Source: Dipteris shenzhenensis (Eukaryota; Polypodiophyta; Polypodiopsida; Gleicheniales). Taken from it: 64,000 nt of DNA. This document shows positions 58,901 through 64,000 of the stretch, in pieces. How positions within the stretch are numbered: the first letter of the stretch is position 1; each line of letters starts with the position of its first letter. The position numbers and the translations under genes were made by a program. Location: NCBI GenBank assembly GCA_047967505.1, contig CM106540.1, one strand, 5' to 3'. The notes beneath the pieces were generated by a model. The model worked only from the letters and a program-made list of their open reading frames with translations. It did no database searches and had not been told where the DNA came from.

Positions 58901-61900
58901 CGTCTCTTTCATTTTCAGATTTGCCTACTTGTGATCATTGCATATTTGGCAAGCATTCTATGACTCCTCATAAGAGGAGAACTCCCCAAAATAGAGCACC
59001 GCTTGATCTAGTGCACACTGATTTGTGTGAGATGCCACAGCTATCACTAGGGGGTGCAAAGCATTTCATTACTTTTATTGATGATGCCACACGCAAAGTG
59101 TGGGTCTATTTCTTGAAGCATAAAAGCGATGCCTTAGATGCTTTCAAGAAGTTTGTCGCTCAGGTTGAGAATCGGACAGGTCGCAGGCTGAAATGCCTCA
59201 GATCCGATAATGGGGGTGAGTATGTGTCACATGCTTTTGTACAGTTTTGCGAAGCTAAGGGCATTAAACAGGAACTCACAGCCCCTCACAATGCATCTCA
59301 AAATGGTGTGAGTGAGCGGATGAATCGAACTATTCAGGAAAAGGTTCGATGTATGTTGTCTTATGCTGCATTGCCCCATGGCTTTTGGGCAGAAGCCGTG
59401 CAAACAGCAGTTCACATAATTAACAGGTCGCCGAACAAGGCTTTGGAGTTGAAAGTGCCAGAGGAGGTGTGGTCTGGCAAGCCACCTTCATATAAGCACT
59501 TACGTGTGTTTGGCTGCGAGTGCTTTGCTCATATACGCAAAGAATTGCGCACCAAACTGGAGCCAAAGTCTTCCAGATGCATCTTTATGGGTTATGGTGA
59601 CGAAGGTGAAATGGGGTACAGGTTATGGGATCCCGTCAAACGGAAGATTATACGCAGCAATGATGTCATCTTTAAAGAGGATAGTGTACACAAAGAACCC
59701 GTGCAACCTGTGGAATACAGGAGGGTTGTTTATGATGATGTCGGACAGCAAAGAATGCCCATTAATATGCAGCAGCAGGCTGCTGTAGATAACCCTGTTC
59801 AAGAGGGTATACAGGCTGAAAATCAGCCAGACAATGTTGCCAATGATGCACCACTGGAAATGCCAGCAAATGGGGCTGTAGAACAGCCAAATATGGTGGT
59901 ACAGCCACCCGTCATGCATGACGAACAGGCTAGACAGCAGCCTAATCCGGAACATTTTGTTAGGAGGAGCACCCGTGTACAACGGCCTCCTGACAGGTTT
60001 GTTCCAGGAGCCAATAATGTGGCTGATTTTATCATGCTGACAAATTGTGGTGAGCCTTCCAGCTTCAAGGAAGCTATGGGAAGAACAGAGAAAAGGAAGT
60101 GGGAGAAAGCCATGCAGTCAGAAATGGACTCCCTACTTCAAAATGATACATGGGACTTGGTGCAGCTACCTGCAGGCAGAAAGGTTTTGCCATGCAAGTG
60201 GGTTTACAAAGTCAAAGTGGATTCAAATGCTTTACCGAGGTATAAGGCCAGATTGGTTGCCAAGGGATTTAAGCAGGAGAAGGGCATTGACTTTGATGAG
60301 ATCTTTTCCCCTGTAGTCAAGATGACTACTTTGAGAGCAGTGTTAGCTCTTGTTGCTCATGAGGACATGGATTTATGTCAGATGGATGTGAAGACTGCTT
60401 TTCTTCACGGAGATCTCCATGATGAGATCTATATGAGTCAACCAGAGGGATATGCTGTTAAAGGGAAAGAGCAGCTTGTGTGTAAGCTCAAGAGGAGCTT
60501 GTATGGACTCAAGCAGGCGCCAAGAGAATGGTACAAGAAGTTTGATGCCTTCATGCAGTCCCAAGGGTATCTTAGGTGTGAGACCGATCATTGCTTGTAC
60601 ACCAAACGGGCAAAGGATGGCAGTTTGATGCTACTCATTCTATATGTGGATGACATGCTGATTGCTAGTAAATCTCAGCAGGAGATTAGTACTTTGAAGA
60701 AACAACTGCATAAGTCTTTTGACATGAAAGACTTGGGTGATGCGAACCATATTCTTGGCATGCGGATTACTCGTGACAGGTCCAAGGGACTTTTGTTTCT
60801 GTCACAGAAGGAGTACATTGACAAAGTACTGCAGAGGTTTAAAATGGAGGGGGGGAAGTCTATTAGTACCCCGTTGCCTCCTCATTTAAAACTCAGTAGT
60901 AAGGACAGCCCCAGATCAGATGATGATAAGGCTGAAATGGCCAAGGTTCCGTATGCATCTGCAGTTGGTTCTTTGATGTATGCCATGGTTGCCACTCGTC
61001 CGGATATTGCTTTTGCAGTGGGAGTCATCAGCAGGTATATGGCAAATCCAGGCAAGCGGCACTGGGAAGCAGTGAAAGGTGTCTTGAGGTATCTCAAGGG
61101 TACCAAAGACGTGCATATGCTATGGTAGGCAGGATGCATTGGTGCATGGTTTTACAGATTCAGAGTATGCAGGGAATGCAGATAACCGGAAATTTACTAC
61201 CGGTTATATTTTCACATTTGCAGGAGGTGCTATATCATGGGTGTCTCGGTTGCAGAAATGCGTTGCACTGTCAACCACTGAAGCTGAATATGTTGCAGCC
61301 ACTGAGGCTTGCAAGGAAGCAATATGGCTTACTCCGCTGGTGGGAGATTTGGGCATTACAGGAGATATGCCAGTTTTGCATTGTGATAGTCAGAGTGCTA
61401 TCATGTTGGCAAAGAATCCGGTCTTTCATTCTCCCAATCTTTCCCTCTCATGATTTTGTTTAGATGCTCGTCTGGGAGACACTAAAATGAAATCGTTTAG
61501 TCTTCACAAGCAGTTGTAGCTTGAATGAAGAGATTTTGGACTACCTTTTGATTAGCCTTCTCCTTTAGTGCTAGCCTTTGTCATGGCTGAGTCTGCCCTT
61601 CACCTCTGGAGTGCTGACATAAACTTAGTACAAAGACTTTGTATAAATGGATGCTTTGGTATGTGTTGGTGTGTGGATTTATATGTGTGAGATCATATGC
61701 TTATACTATGGTCTACACCCACTGTTGGGCGCTGATGACATCAGTGGGTAAGTTATAGTAGCTAGTCGCTACTATGCGCGATGGATGTTCCTAGACTCAT
61801 CTAGATATAAGCTACAACTGCAAAATATGGGTGAGTAACTCTAACGACATGTTATGTCTTGCAACAATTCAGTTTGTTGTGTCACTGTTGACATCAATTG

Positions 61901-63158
61901 GGGGCTTTGAGATTTTGGGTGATAATTTGTCATTGTGGGGGTGTAGTATGTATTTGTTTGGTGGACAATAAATTTGAATTGGTCCATCCAGGAAGGAATC
62001 ATCTTTTGCAATGGCAGTTTGGTGGCAACTTTTATCTGCTTTACCAGCTTTAAGACTGAGCTAAAGGAAAGGATATGTGTACTGGCTGACAATGTATGAG
62101 AGTGGCAAAATGGCTGGTAAGGTGGAGCGTGGTGGGTATTTTGTAGGATGGAGAAAGTGACGGACATTGTTTGTCATAGAAGCTTAGGTATGTTTGAAAA
62201 TTGGGGTGGCTTTGTTACTTAGGAAGTACTTGCTGGAAAGGTCAATGTGGATGTGGACATGTGATTGTGATAGAAGCTTAGGTAGTGATGGAACATTGGG
62301 GTGGCTTTGTTACCTAGAAAGTACTTGTTGGAAAGTTTAAAGATGAATGAGGATGTCACAGAGAATATGGTTTCTGTTTAGACTTTAGAAAAATGGCAAC
62401 CTCAATTGTGGCACATATGCACATGGAATGTATTATGTCATATACAAAATCCATCATAAATCCACACTGCAATATTCACACTCCATCTTAGCCCTGTTCA
62501 AATCGTTTCATAAATTTTCTAGCTCGGAACGATTTTAACATTTGGCCAATAAAGCTCAATTAGTATGATTAGGATTGAGCCTAAGAGTCGGCACAAGTGT
62601 CTGTCTCTTTTCAGCATGAGTACGCATTCTGCAATCCACTGCTGATGTTTAGAATGTTCAGACACAAAAAAATTCAAAGATTCTACTATGTGTTGTAAGC
62701 TATTCCTACCTGTTAGAGACTGTAAAGATGACAATGTTTACTTACCAGGATTCATACTGTTTAGATTTGGAGGTAAAAAGAGAGTGTTCTTGCGCTTGCT
62801 GATCCATGGATGCAGCTATTGGTGAAAGATGGATAATCTGTTTAGGTAACACGACGGTGCATGGATTTGATGTAGGAACATGCCTGACTACTCACAGGAT
62901 GATGTATCTCTATGTGTTGGAGCAGCTATGTGTTGTGACAAGACACAATGTTTTTGCCCAAACGTTTTGCAGAGTGTGTTGGAAGGGTACAATGGAACCA
63001 TCATGGCTTATGGACAGACAGGAACGGGCAAAACTTTCACACTTGGAAAATTAGGGGAAGAAGACTCCTCTGATCGTGGTATAATGGTGCGTGCTATGGA
63101 GGACATTCTAGCAGATATCTCTTCAGAGCATGATTCTGTGACTGTTTCATACTTGCAG
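34750..63158 (+). CDS. ARK: Armadillo-repeat kinesin (ARK / KIN-U family), 5' part; gene continues past the window
   Basis: Four exons join in phase: 34750-34963, 35699-35799, 48010-48132 and 62973-63158. The N terminus [10 protein letters not shown] plus a Ser/Pro-rich basic tail is followed by the motor domain: [16 protein letters not shown] and [12 protein letters not shown]; then [32 protein letters not shown]; then the P-loop GQTGTGKT inside [20 protein letters not shown], and [16 protein letters not shown]. The wording of these blocks is that of plant ARK kinesins, which are N-terminal-motor proteins with C-terminal armadillo repeats acting on microtubule organisation in growing cells such as root hairs. 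The rest of the motor, the coiled coil and the armadillo repeats must lie beyond 64000. Exon coding is intact, with no stop or frameshift, in contrast to the transposons in introns 2 (12,210 bases) and 3 (14,840 bases). Intron 1 has 735 bases. Confidence 0.93.
34964..35698 (+). other. Kinesin intron 1
   Basis: 735 bases with GT/AG ends. No repeat or transposon recognised. Confidence 0.8.
35699..35799 (+). CDS. ARK: Kinesin exon 2
   Basis: Acceptor GTGAGCAG|TT gives phase 1 and yields [15 protein letters not shown], starting the motor domain. A second AG nine bases further (CAGCAG|AGTG) would break the frame. Ends CCAGAG|GTGTGTGTG in phase 0, the donor being the start of a GT microsatellite. 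Confidence 0.93.
35800..35834 (+). repeat. (GT)n microsatellite at the intron 2 donor
   Basis: GTGTGTGTGCTTCTG followed by about nine more GT units. The first GT is the splice donor of exon 2. Confidence 0.92.
36130..36890. repeat. copia LTR-like block
   Basis: Shares 'cagagggaagtt' and 'atgcagtggaag' with the LTR at 38369-38918, and shares TATAAAAGGGAGGCCTTTGG plus 'cagtcggtttgcaggc' style motifs with the LTR-like blocks at 40.9 and 44.8 kb. No complete TG...CA boundaries could be fixed. Probably a solo LTR or LTR fragment of the same family. Confidence 0.5.
36891..37470. other. Unassigned sequence within intron 2
   Basis: Several overlapping frames of 70-130 codons exist on both strands, but none shows a family motif. 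It may be internal sequence of a copia element whose gag start lies just to the right on the minus strand. Confidence 0.35.
37471..37805 (-). pseudogene. copia gag N-terminal fragment
   Basis: A minus-strand frame at 37805-37620 reads [15 protein letters not shown], the 'KLdGxNYxxWk' signature near the start of copia gag proteins. The next frame (37671-37471) continues without motifs. It lies 550-880 bases below a minus-strand PBS at 38355-38366, the spacing expected for a 5' leader. Confidence 0.55.
37806..38354. other. Probable 5' leader of the minus-strand copia fragment
   Basis: Non-coding sequence between the PBS and the gag fragment. Short chance frames only. Confidence 0.4.
38355..38366 (-). 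promoter_or_regulatory. Primer-binding site on the minus strand
   Basis: GGCTCTGATACC, reverse complement GGTATCAGAGCC, matching the initiator tRNA-Met PBS of plant copia elements. It directly follows the minus-strand LTR end TTTTCTACA. Confidence 0.8.
38369..38918 (-). repeat. copia LTR (family A), 5' LTR on the minus strand
   Basis: On the minus strand it starts TGAAAGGTATTATTATGC at 38918 and ends TTTTCTACA next to the PBS, about 550 bases. A TATTAAAAGG-like promoter motif appears on the plus strand, and CCGACCAG-type repeats lie at about 38750-38800. A second copy of its start (TGAAGGTGTTATTATGC) lies at 47197. Confidence 0.68.
38918..40150 (+). repeat. R1 repeat, tandem copies 1-3
   Basis: Three copies of a ~440-base unit. 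The landmark CTGAGTCTGCCC lies at 38922, 39481 and 39946. Copy 1 lacks the first ~130 bases (abutting an LTR end), copy 2 is complete, and copy 3 ends within 'ctatgtgtgatggagttta'. Each contains TGTATAAATGGATGCTC and the palindrome TGACGTCA (39071, 39630, 40095). No coding capacity. Confidence 0.9.
40151..40630. repeat. CCATGT/GCATGCCACA-rich stretch
   Basis: Short degenerate direct repeats of 'gccatgtgtc' and 'gcatgccaca' between R1 copy 3 and the next LTR. No gene. Confidence 0.5.
40635..41010 (-). repeat. Candidate copia LTR, minus strand
   Basis: On the minus strand it starts TGGACTTCCACTG just after a purine-rich AAGACAAAGATGGTGGA, carries AATAAAAGGCCCCC as a TATA-like promoter, and ends ATTTCCAACA. 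It lies where the 3' LTR of the copia gag-protease fragment to its right would be. No matching 5' LTR was proven. Confidence 0.5.
41039..42364 (-). pseudogene. copia gag-protease fragment (copia-C)
   Basis: From high coordinates: [20 protein letters not shown] opens gag and [20 protein letters not shown] follows (42364-41999). Then the nucleocapsid knuckle [14 protein letters not shown] lies near 41645 in a Lys-rich segment. After a stop at 41462 the protease [17 protein letters not shown] follows, then [18 protein letters not shown] (41458-41078). Integrase, RT and RNase H are missing; an LTR-like block follows at 40635-41010. The residues are well kept, so this is a fairly young copy. Confidence 0.82.
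42365..42780 (-). pseudogene. copia RT/RNase H fragment
   Basis: Minus-strand frames give [20 protein letters not shown], then [14 protein letters not shown], then [20 protein letters not shown] and [11 protein letters not shown], the copia region between the RT thumb and RNase H. It breaks off at RYLQ, exactly where the gag sequence of copia-C begins. Confidence 0.78.
42787..43422 (-). pseudogene. copia gag N-terminal region (copia-D)
   Basis: A 211-codon open frame starting [20 protein letters not shown], with [20 protein letters not shown] and later [20 protein letters not shown]. This is the UBN2-type gag capsid domain of copia. An Ala/Gly-rich insert ([12 protein letters not shown]) separates the two parts. 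The frame runs into unrelated sequence below 42790, so the knuckle and protease are lost. Confidence 0.8.
43430..44143. other. Probable 5' leader of copia-D, no gene
   Basis: Several overlapping minus-strand chance frames, with repeats of 'ctgcaaat' and 'tttgcagat' words at 43500-43690. It lies between the gag start and the candidate 5' LTR. Confidence 0.4.
44144..45453 (-). repeat. Candidate long copia LTR, minus strand
   Basis: On the minus strand it starts TGTTGGAATGGTCACCTC at 45453 and ends TTTTCTAACA at 44144, about 1.3 kb, placed as the 5' LTR of copia-D. It includes CTATAAAAGCAGAGG as a possible promoter and CCGACCAG motifs shared with the other LTR-like blocks. The expected PBS is not clear, so the boundaries are tentative. 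Long open frames across it come from GC bias. Confidence 0.4.
45487..45700 (+). other. Exon-like coding fragment of unknown origin
   Basis: A plus-strand frame encodes [20 protein letters not shown] and [19 protein letters not shown], with the charged, Lys/Glu-rich composition of real coding sequence, then runs into a GATGAT repeat. It lies between an LTR candidate and R1 copy 4. It may be an exon fragment of another host gene carried in with the repeats. I do not recognise the protein. Confidence 0.35.
45745..46085 (+). repeat. R1 repeat, copy 4
   Basis: Landmark CTGAGTTTGCCC at 45780 through GGATTCATCTAGGTATATG at about 46085. The palindrome TGACGTCA of copies 1-3 is TGACATAA here. Confidence 0.88.
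46086..46220 (+). other. Second exon-like coding fragment
   Basis: The frame [20 protein letters not shown] then [14 protein letters not shown] ends at TAG (46216). It is strongly helical and Lys/Ala/Glu-rich. It abuts the end of R1 copy 4 in the same orientation as the fragment at 45487-45700, suggesting both came from one source. Family unknown. Confidence 0.3.
46380..46990 (-). pseudogene. copia protease-integrase remnant (copia-E)
   Basis: Minus strand, scattered frames: [11 protein letters not shown] (the protease WYIDSGAxxHM site, mutated) near 46850; then [12 protein letters not shown] near 46720 and [14 protein letters not shown] near 46600, the start of the integrase core (APLELVHTDLCGP and KFKEFK in live elements). 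Very decayed. Confidence 0.6.
46991..47197 (-). repeat. LTR family A fragment
   Basis: On the minus strand it starts TGAAGGTGTTATTATGCAC at 47197 and shares 'aacagccctgataa' and 'tcagtccct' words with the family A LTR at 38369-38918. Only the first ~200 bases are recognisable. Confidence 0.6.
47255..47670 (+). repeat. R1 repeat, copy 5
   Basis: Nearly full-length but diverged copy: landmark CCGAGTCTGCCC at 47361 and TGTATAAATGGATGCTC at 47418. The palindrome has become TGATGTCG. Confidence 0.85.
47671..48009 (+). other. 3' end of kinesin intron 2
   Basis: No repeat recognised. It ends with a T-rich tract (47985-48005) and the acceptor of exon 3, and is probably original intron sequence. Confidence 0.6.
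48010..48132 (+). CDS. ARK: Kinesin exon 3
   Basis: 41 codons, phase 0 at both ends. Acceptor TTACTTGCAG|TTG, donor GAG|GTTGTT. Encodes [20 protein letters not shown] then [20 protein letters not shown], the region before the P-loop. It lies 12.2 kb downstream of exon 2. Confidence 0.95.
48133..48590 (+). other. 5' end of kinesin intron 3
   Basis: T-rich sequence without coding potential, likely original intron. Confidence 0.55.
48600..49044. repeat. GTTAG-rich block and leader upstream of the chromovirus
   Basis: Dense GGTTA/TTAAC words at 48640-48790, a C-run then A/G-rich stretch (48791-48830), then GC-richer sequence to the gag ATG at 49045. The order resembles 24960-25787. It is probably part of the 5' LTR/leader, but no LTR pair or PBS was found. 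Confidence 0.45.
49045..50951 (+). pseudogene. gypsy-C gag remnant
   Basis: ATG at 49045 ([10 protein letters not shown]). After stops between 49255 and 49620 the frame continues as a Gln/Ser-rich region, then the capsid core [49 protein letters not shown] frameshift near 50255 leads to [20 protein letters not shown]. The knuckle [16 protein letters not shown] (50806-50853) ends the nucleocapsid. Confidence 0.8.
50952..51620 (+). pseudogene. gypsy-C aspartic protease remnant
   Basis: [20 protein letters not shown] then [13 protein letters not shown] covers the active site (VDSAS where VDSGA/S is usual). A frameshift at about 51340 leads to [20 protein letters not shown], the RVP_2-type end of the protease. 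Confidence 0.82.
51720..52607 (+). pseudogene. gypsy-C reverse transcriptase
   Basis: [51 protein letters not shown], a TAG at 52108, [12 protein letters not shown], a second TAG, then [20 protein letters not shown] with the FFDDI box intact. Three TAG codons stand where Gln or Trp/Gln-type residues are usual (after SGYH, after LYEF, after PATF), the last two being single-base changes from TGG/CAG. Frameshifts follow near 52480. Confidence 0.87.
52608..52925 (+). pseudogene. gypsy-C RNase H remnant
   Basis: [20 protein letters not shown] then [20 protein letters not shown] and [20 protein letters not shown] are the middle and end of gypsy RNase H. A deletion at about 52610-52640 removes its first catalytic block. 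Confidence 0.8.
53035..53330 (-). pseudogene. Antisense gag fragment of another gypsy element
   Basis: On the minus strand the sequence reads [60 protein letters not shown], a Retrotrans_gag capsid core (W..W pattern and F..rF end). It replaces the start of the gypsy-C integrase. Both flanks are plus-strand gypsy-C sequence, so it is an insertion or template-switch product. No terminal repeats are seen. Confidence 0.72.
53331..54320 (+). pseudogene. gypsy-C integrase
   Basis: [20 protein letters not shown] with CLPCQQNK gives the second half of the H2C2 zinc finger; the first half is lost at the antisense insertion. Core: [13 protein letters not shown], then after a frameshift at about 53640 [39 protein letters not shown]-terminal: [19 protein letters not shown] and [10 protein letters not shown], the GPY/F motif. 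Confidence 0.88.
54370..54535 (+). pseudogene. gypsy-C chromodomain
   Basis: After [14 protein letters not shown], the sequence reads [10 protein letters not shown], stop, [14 protein letters not shown], stop, [10 protein letters not shown]. This is the chromodomain 'il..R......EylVkWkg....e.tWe' pattern. In live chromoviruses it directs integration toward marked chromatin. Two TAG codons interrupt it. Confidence 0.78.
54618..54968 (+). repeat. Candidate 3' LTR of gypsy-C
   Basis: Starts TGTAATGAAGGGG after a purine tract. Contains CTATATAAGTC as TATA box and a long CT-rich stretch (54770-54920). The right end is uncertain and no 5' partner was found. Confidence 0.5.
54970..56062. repeat. 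Non-coding region with a ~290-base direct duplication
   Basis: The block at about 55245-55470 (AAAGGACTA, GGGCACATGC, GTCATGGAATGAATGCC, AATAGATCCACAT) recurs at about 55535-55770 in the same order, with indels. No coding potential. The left part may include the end of the gypsy-C LTR. Confidence 0.75.
56063..56266 (+). repeat. 5' LTR of copia-A
   Basis: 204 bases, TGTTGGGGTAAAGG...TTCCCTCTCA. Contains a perfect 20-base palindrome at 56113-56132. Its first 14 bases equal those of the left LTR of the small copia at 11982, indicating related families. Confidence 0.9.
56269..56281 (+). promoter_or_regulatory. Primer-binding site of copia-A
   Basis: TGGTATCAGAGCC, exact match to the plant initiator tRNA-Met PBS, two bases after the LTR. 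Confidence 0.93.
56282..57640 (+). other. Leader and decayed gag N terminus of copia-A
   Basis: Contains a GCAGCGGCAGCAGCGAGCTC tandem repeat (56345-56395), a GC-rich tract, and a cluster of CCGTAC/GTACGG words at 56520-56612. Coding for the first part of gag is not recognisable. The gag frame becomes open just before 57640. Confidence 0.55.
57638..58576 (+). pseudogene. copia-A gag and protease
   Basis: An open frame of about 310 codons. Gag: [75 protein letters not shown] (UBN2 capsid domain). Then a basic Ser/Arg/Lys linker and the knuckle [14 protein letters not shown] (58177-58218). The protease active site is [19 protein letters not shown] near 58430. The frame ends at TGA 58574-58576, inside the protease; coding continues in the same frame beyond it, so this is probably a single lesion. 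The N-terminal codons of gag are missing from the open frame. Confidence 0.9.
58577..61128 (+). pseudogene. copia-A integrase and reverse transcriptase
   Basis: From 58616 the frame covers the protease tail and pre-integrase ([10 protein letters not shown]). A one-base shift at about 58880 leads to 746 open codons. Zinc pair CDHCIFGKH; integrase core [68 protein letters not shown]. The RT opens [71 protein letters not shown] with the YVDD box intact, and [18 protein letters not shown]. The integrase D,D and RT catalytic residues are kept, so decay is recent. Confidence 0.93.
61129..61435 (+). pseudogene. copia-A RNase H, truncated
   Basis: After a one-base shift at about 61126 the frame gives [58 protein letters not shown] and [19 protein letters not shown]. 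The conserved catalytic blocks are present. The frame then passes directly into LTR sequence, so the last ~100 codons, the stop and the PPT are deleted. Confidence 0.9.
61418..61450 (+). repeat. 33-base remnant of the copia-A 3' LTR
   Basis: Matches the last 33 bases of the 5' LTR (56234-56266) at 31 positions. It is preceded without a gap by RNase H coding; the 8 bases CCGGTCTT belong to both RNase H codons (NPVF) and the LTR. Followed by the target duplication TGATT. Confidence 0.9.
61456..61812 (+). repeat. R1 repeat, copy 6
   Basis: Begins TTAGATGCTCGTCTGGGAG right after the copia-A target duplication, with landmark CTGAGTCTGCCC at 61586 and TGTATAAATGGATGC at 61640. The palindrome is TGACATCA here. 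Confidence 0.88.
61813..62972 (+). other. 3' end of kinesin intron 3, with a ~96-base tandem duplication
   Basis: No coding. The block ATAGAAGCTTAGGTA...GGGTGGCTTTGTTAC...AAGTACTTG occurs at about 62176-62240 and 62271-62335. The rest is probably original intron up to the acceptor of exon 4. Confidence 0.7.
62973..63158 (+). CDS. ARK: Kinesin exon 4 (P-loop exon)
   Basis: 62 codons, phase 0. Acceptor CGTTTTGCAG|AGT, donor TTGCAG|GTATAG. Encodes [20 protein letters not shown], with the Walker A P-loop that binds ATP phosphate, then [15 protein letters not shown] and DSVTVSYLQ. The next family block (LYxExxxDLL) is not found in the remaining 840 bases. Confidence 0.95.
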
Positions 63159-64000
63159 GTATAGTGCCTTTATTCTTGCCAAGGAAGGATCATTTTCTGG
63201 AGCATCTTCTGTATCACTGAACTTAGGTGCCAGAGCGTATGAGATCACGCCTAGCTAACATTTTAGGGACTTAACATTTGTAGATACTTTCATGTGGTTT
63301 CTCCATTTAGATCTAAGAAATGTGTGAGATTATCTTCATTCAAATTTTTTTTTCAAGGCAGGCCTGTGACCTTGCTTGAGGGTAGTCAAATGTAACAGGG
63401 GGAATATTGCTAACTGTTGGGCTGGCAATGTTTCTATTTCCTTCCTTTTTCCCCGCAGTGAGGAGGGGTGTTGCGGTTCAGATGGCGTACACAACACCAT
63501 GTTTGCTAAATGTTTACATATTTCTGGAGACCCATCCATTTTGTTTCAGCTATATTTCCACCCAGAGAAGTGCATTGTGATTCTGTGCTTTTTATGTTCT
63601 GTTTGCATAACTTAAATTGAAAAAAGAATGTACTACAATCCCAAAAGGCAAACTGGCTAAAGGCTATGTTACATACTCCTACTCTTCTTAGTTATTCTTT
63701 TGCAGTCTATCCTATGTTTCAATTCCAGGTGCTGCTCTTGAACTTTTTTGGTCAAAGATATAACTACCTCCCATTCTCCAACAATAGACACAATTTTCCA
63801 GAAAAAAGCAGCAATACTGACAATGGCATCTCTAGTGGATAAGCAAATGTGATAATGTCTTCCCATGTTTTATAAAAGATGAAATTTGCATTAAAAAAAC
63901 TGTTCTTCACCTCATGAATATGCGTGGTGATTACATTGTAAAACCAAAAAAGGAGATTTTGGGAAACAAATTTAAGAGCACACAGCGCACAAAAAATTCT
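63159..64000 (+). other. Start of kinesin intron 4
   Basis: Begins GTATAGTG. No further kinesin exon and no transposon recognised before the window ends. Confidence 0.75.

Larger units (their letters stand above)
56063..61450 (+). mobile_element. Nearly complete Ty1/copia element (copia-A) with truncated 3' LTR
   Basis: 5' LTR 56063-56266, PBS 56269-56281, gag-protease, integrase, RT and RNase H in order, then a 33-base 3' LTR remnant. The 5-mer TGATT flanks the element at 56058-56062 and 61451-61455, a perfect target-site duplication, so both outer ends are original. One in-frame TGA and two single-base frameshifts disable the polyprotein. It lies in kinesin intron 3, in the same orientation as the gene. 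Confidence 0.93.

Overview
The window is nuclear DNA of a land plant with a large, repeat-rich genome. The evidence is two spliced plant genes embedded in dense LTR retrotransposons (Ty1/copia and Ty3/gypsy, including a chromodomain chromovirus) and LINEs. Intron size and repeat load would suit a fern or a gymnosperm, but nothing here fixes the lineage.

Host genes. (1) At 3492-4182 (+) lie the last three exons of a small plant DnaJ-related protein with an HPD-bearing J domain. Its 5' exons are not visible, and the LINE at 0.56-3.15 kb probably sits in an upstream intron. (2) From 34750 (+) to beyond the right edge runs the 5' part of an armadillo-repeat kinesin (ARK / KIN-U family). Four exons at 34750-34963, 35699-35799, 48010-48132 and 62973-63158 join in phase and encode the N-terminal tail and the first half of the motor domain through the P-loop. 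Introns 2 and 3 are 12.2 kb and 14.8 kb and are filled with retrotransposons.

Left part (0-34 kb): LINE; DnaJ exons; a second LINE tail (5.5-6.4 kb, -) abutting a ~193-bp minisatellite with palindromes (6.4-7.4 kb); a degraded gypsy element (7.5-13.8 kb, -) split by a 1.3-kb internally deleted copia element with matching LTRs, PBS, PPT and target-site duplication; a gypsy fragment (14.1-16.5 kb, +); a decayed copia (17-20.7 kb, +); an unrecognised degraded coding region ending in a SET-domain-like segment (20.7-23.8 kb, -); low-complexity tracts and small gypsy/copia fragments (24.3-26.7 kb); then about 7.5 kb of AT-rich DNA with only microsatellites and old duplications.

Right part (34.7-64 kb): intron 2 holds several related copia LTR-like blocks, copia gag/PR/RT fragments in scrambled order on the minus strand, and five of six copies of a ~440-bp repeat (called R1 here). 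Intron 3 holds a chromovirus (49.0-54.6 kb, +) carrying an antisense gag fragment, and a nearly complete copia element (56063-61450, +). That copia keeps its TGATT target duplication although its 3' LTR is reduced to 33 bp. The sixth R1 copy follows it.

I found no tRNA, rRNA or CRISPR array and no evidence for a wholly new system. The most useful points are the giant transposon-filled kinesin introns, a GT microsatellite placed directly on a splice donor, two copia elements with unusual deletions but clean target duplications, the SET-like coding remnant, and the R1 family.
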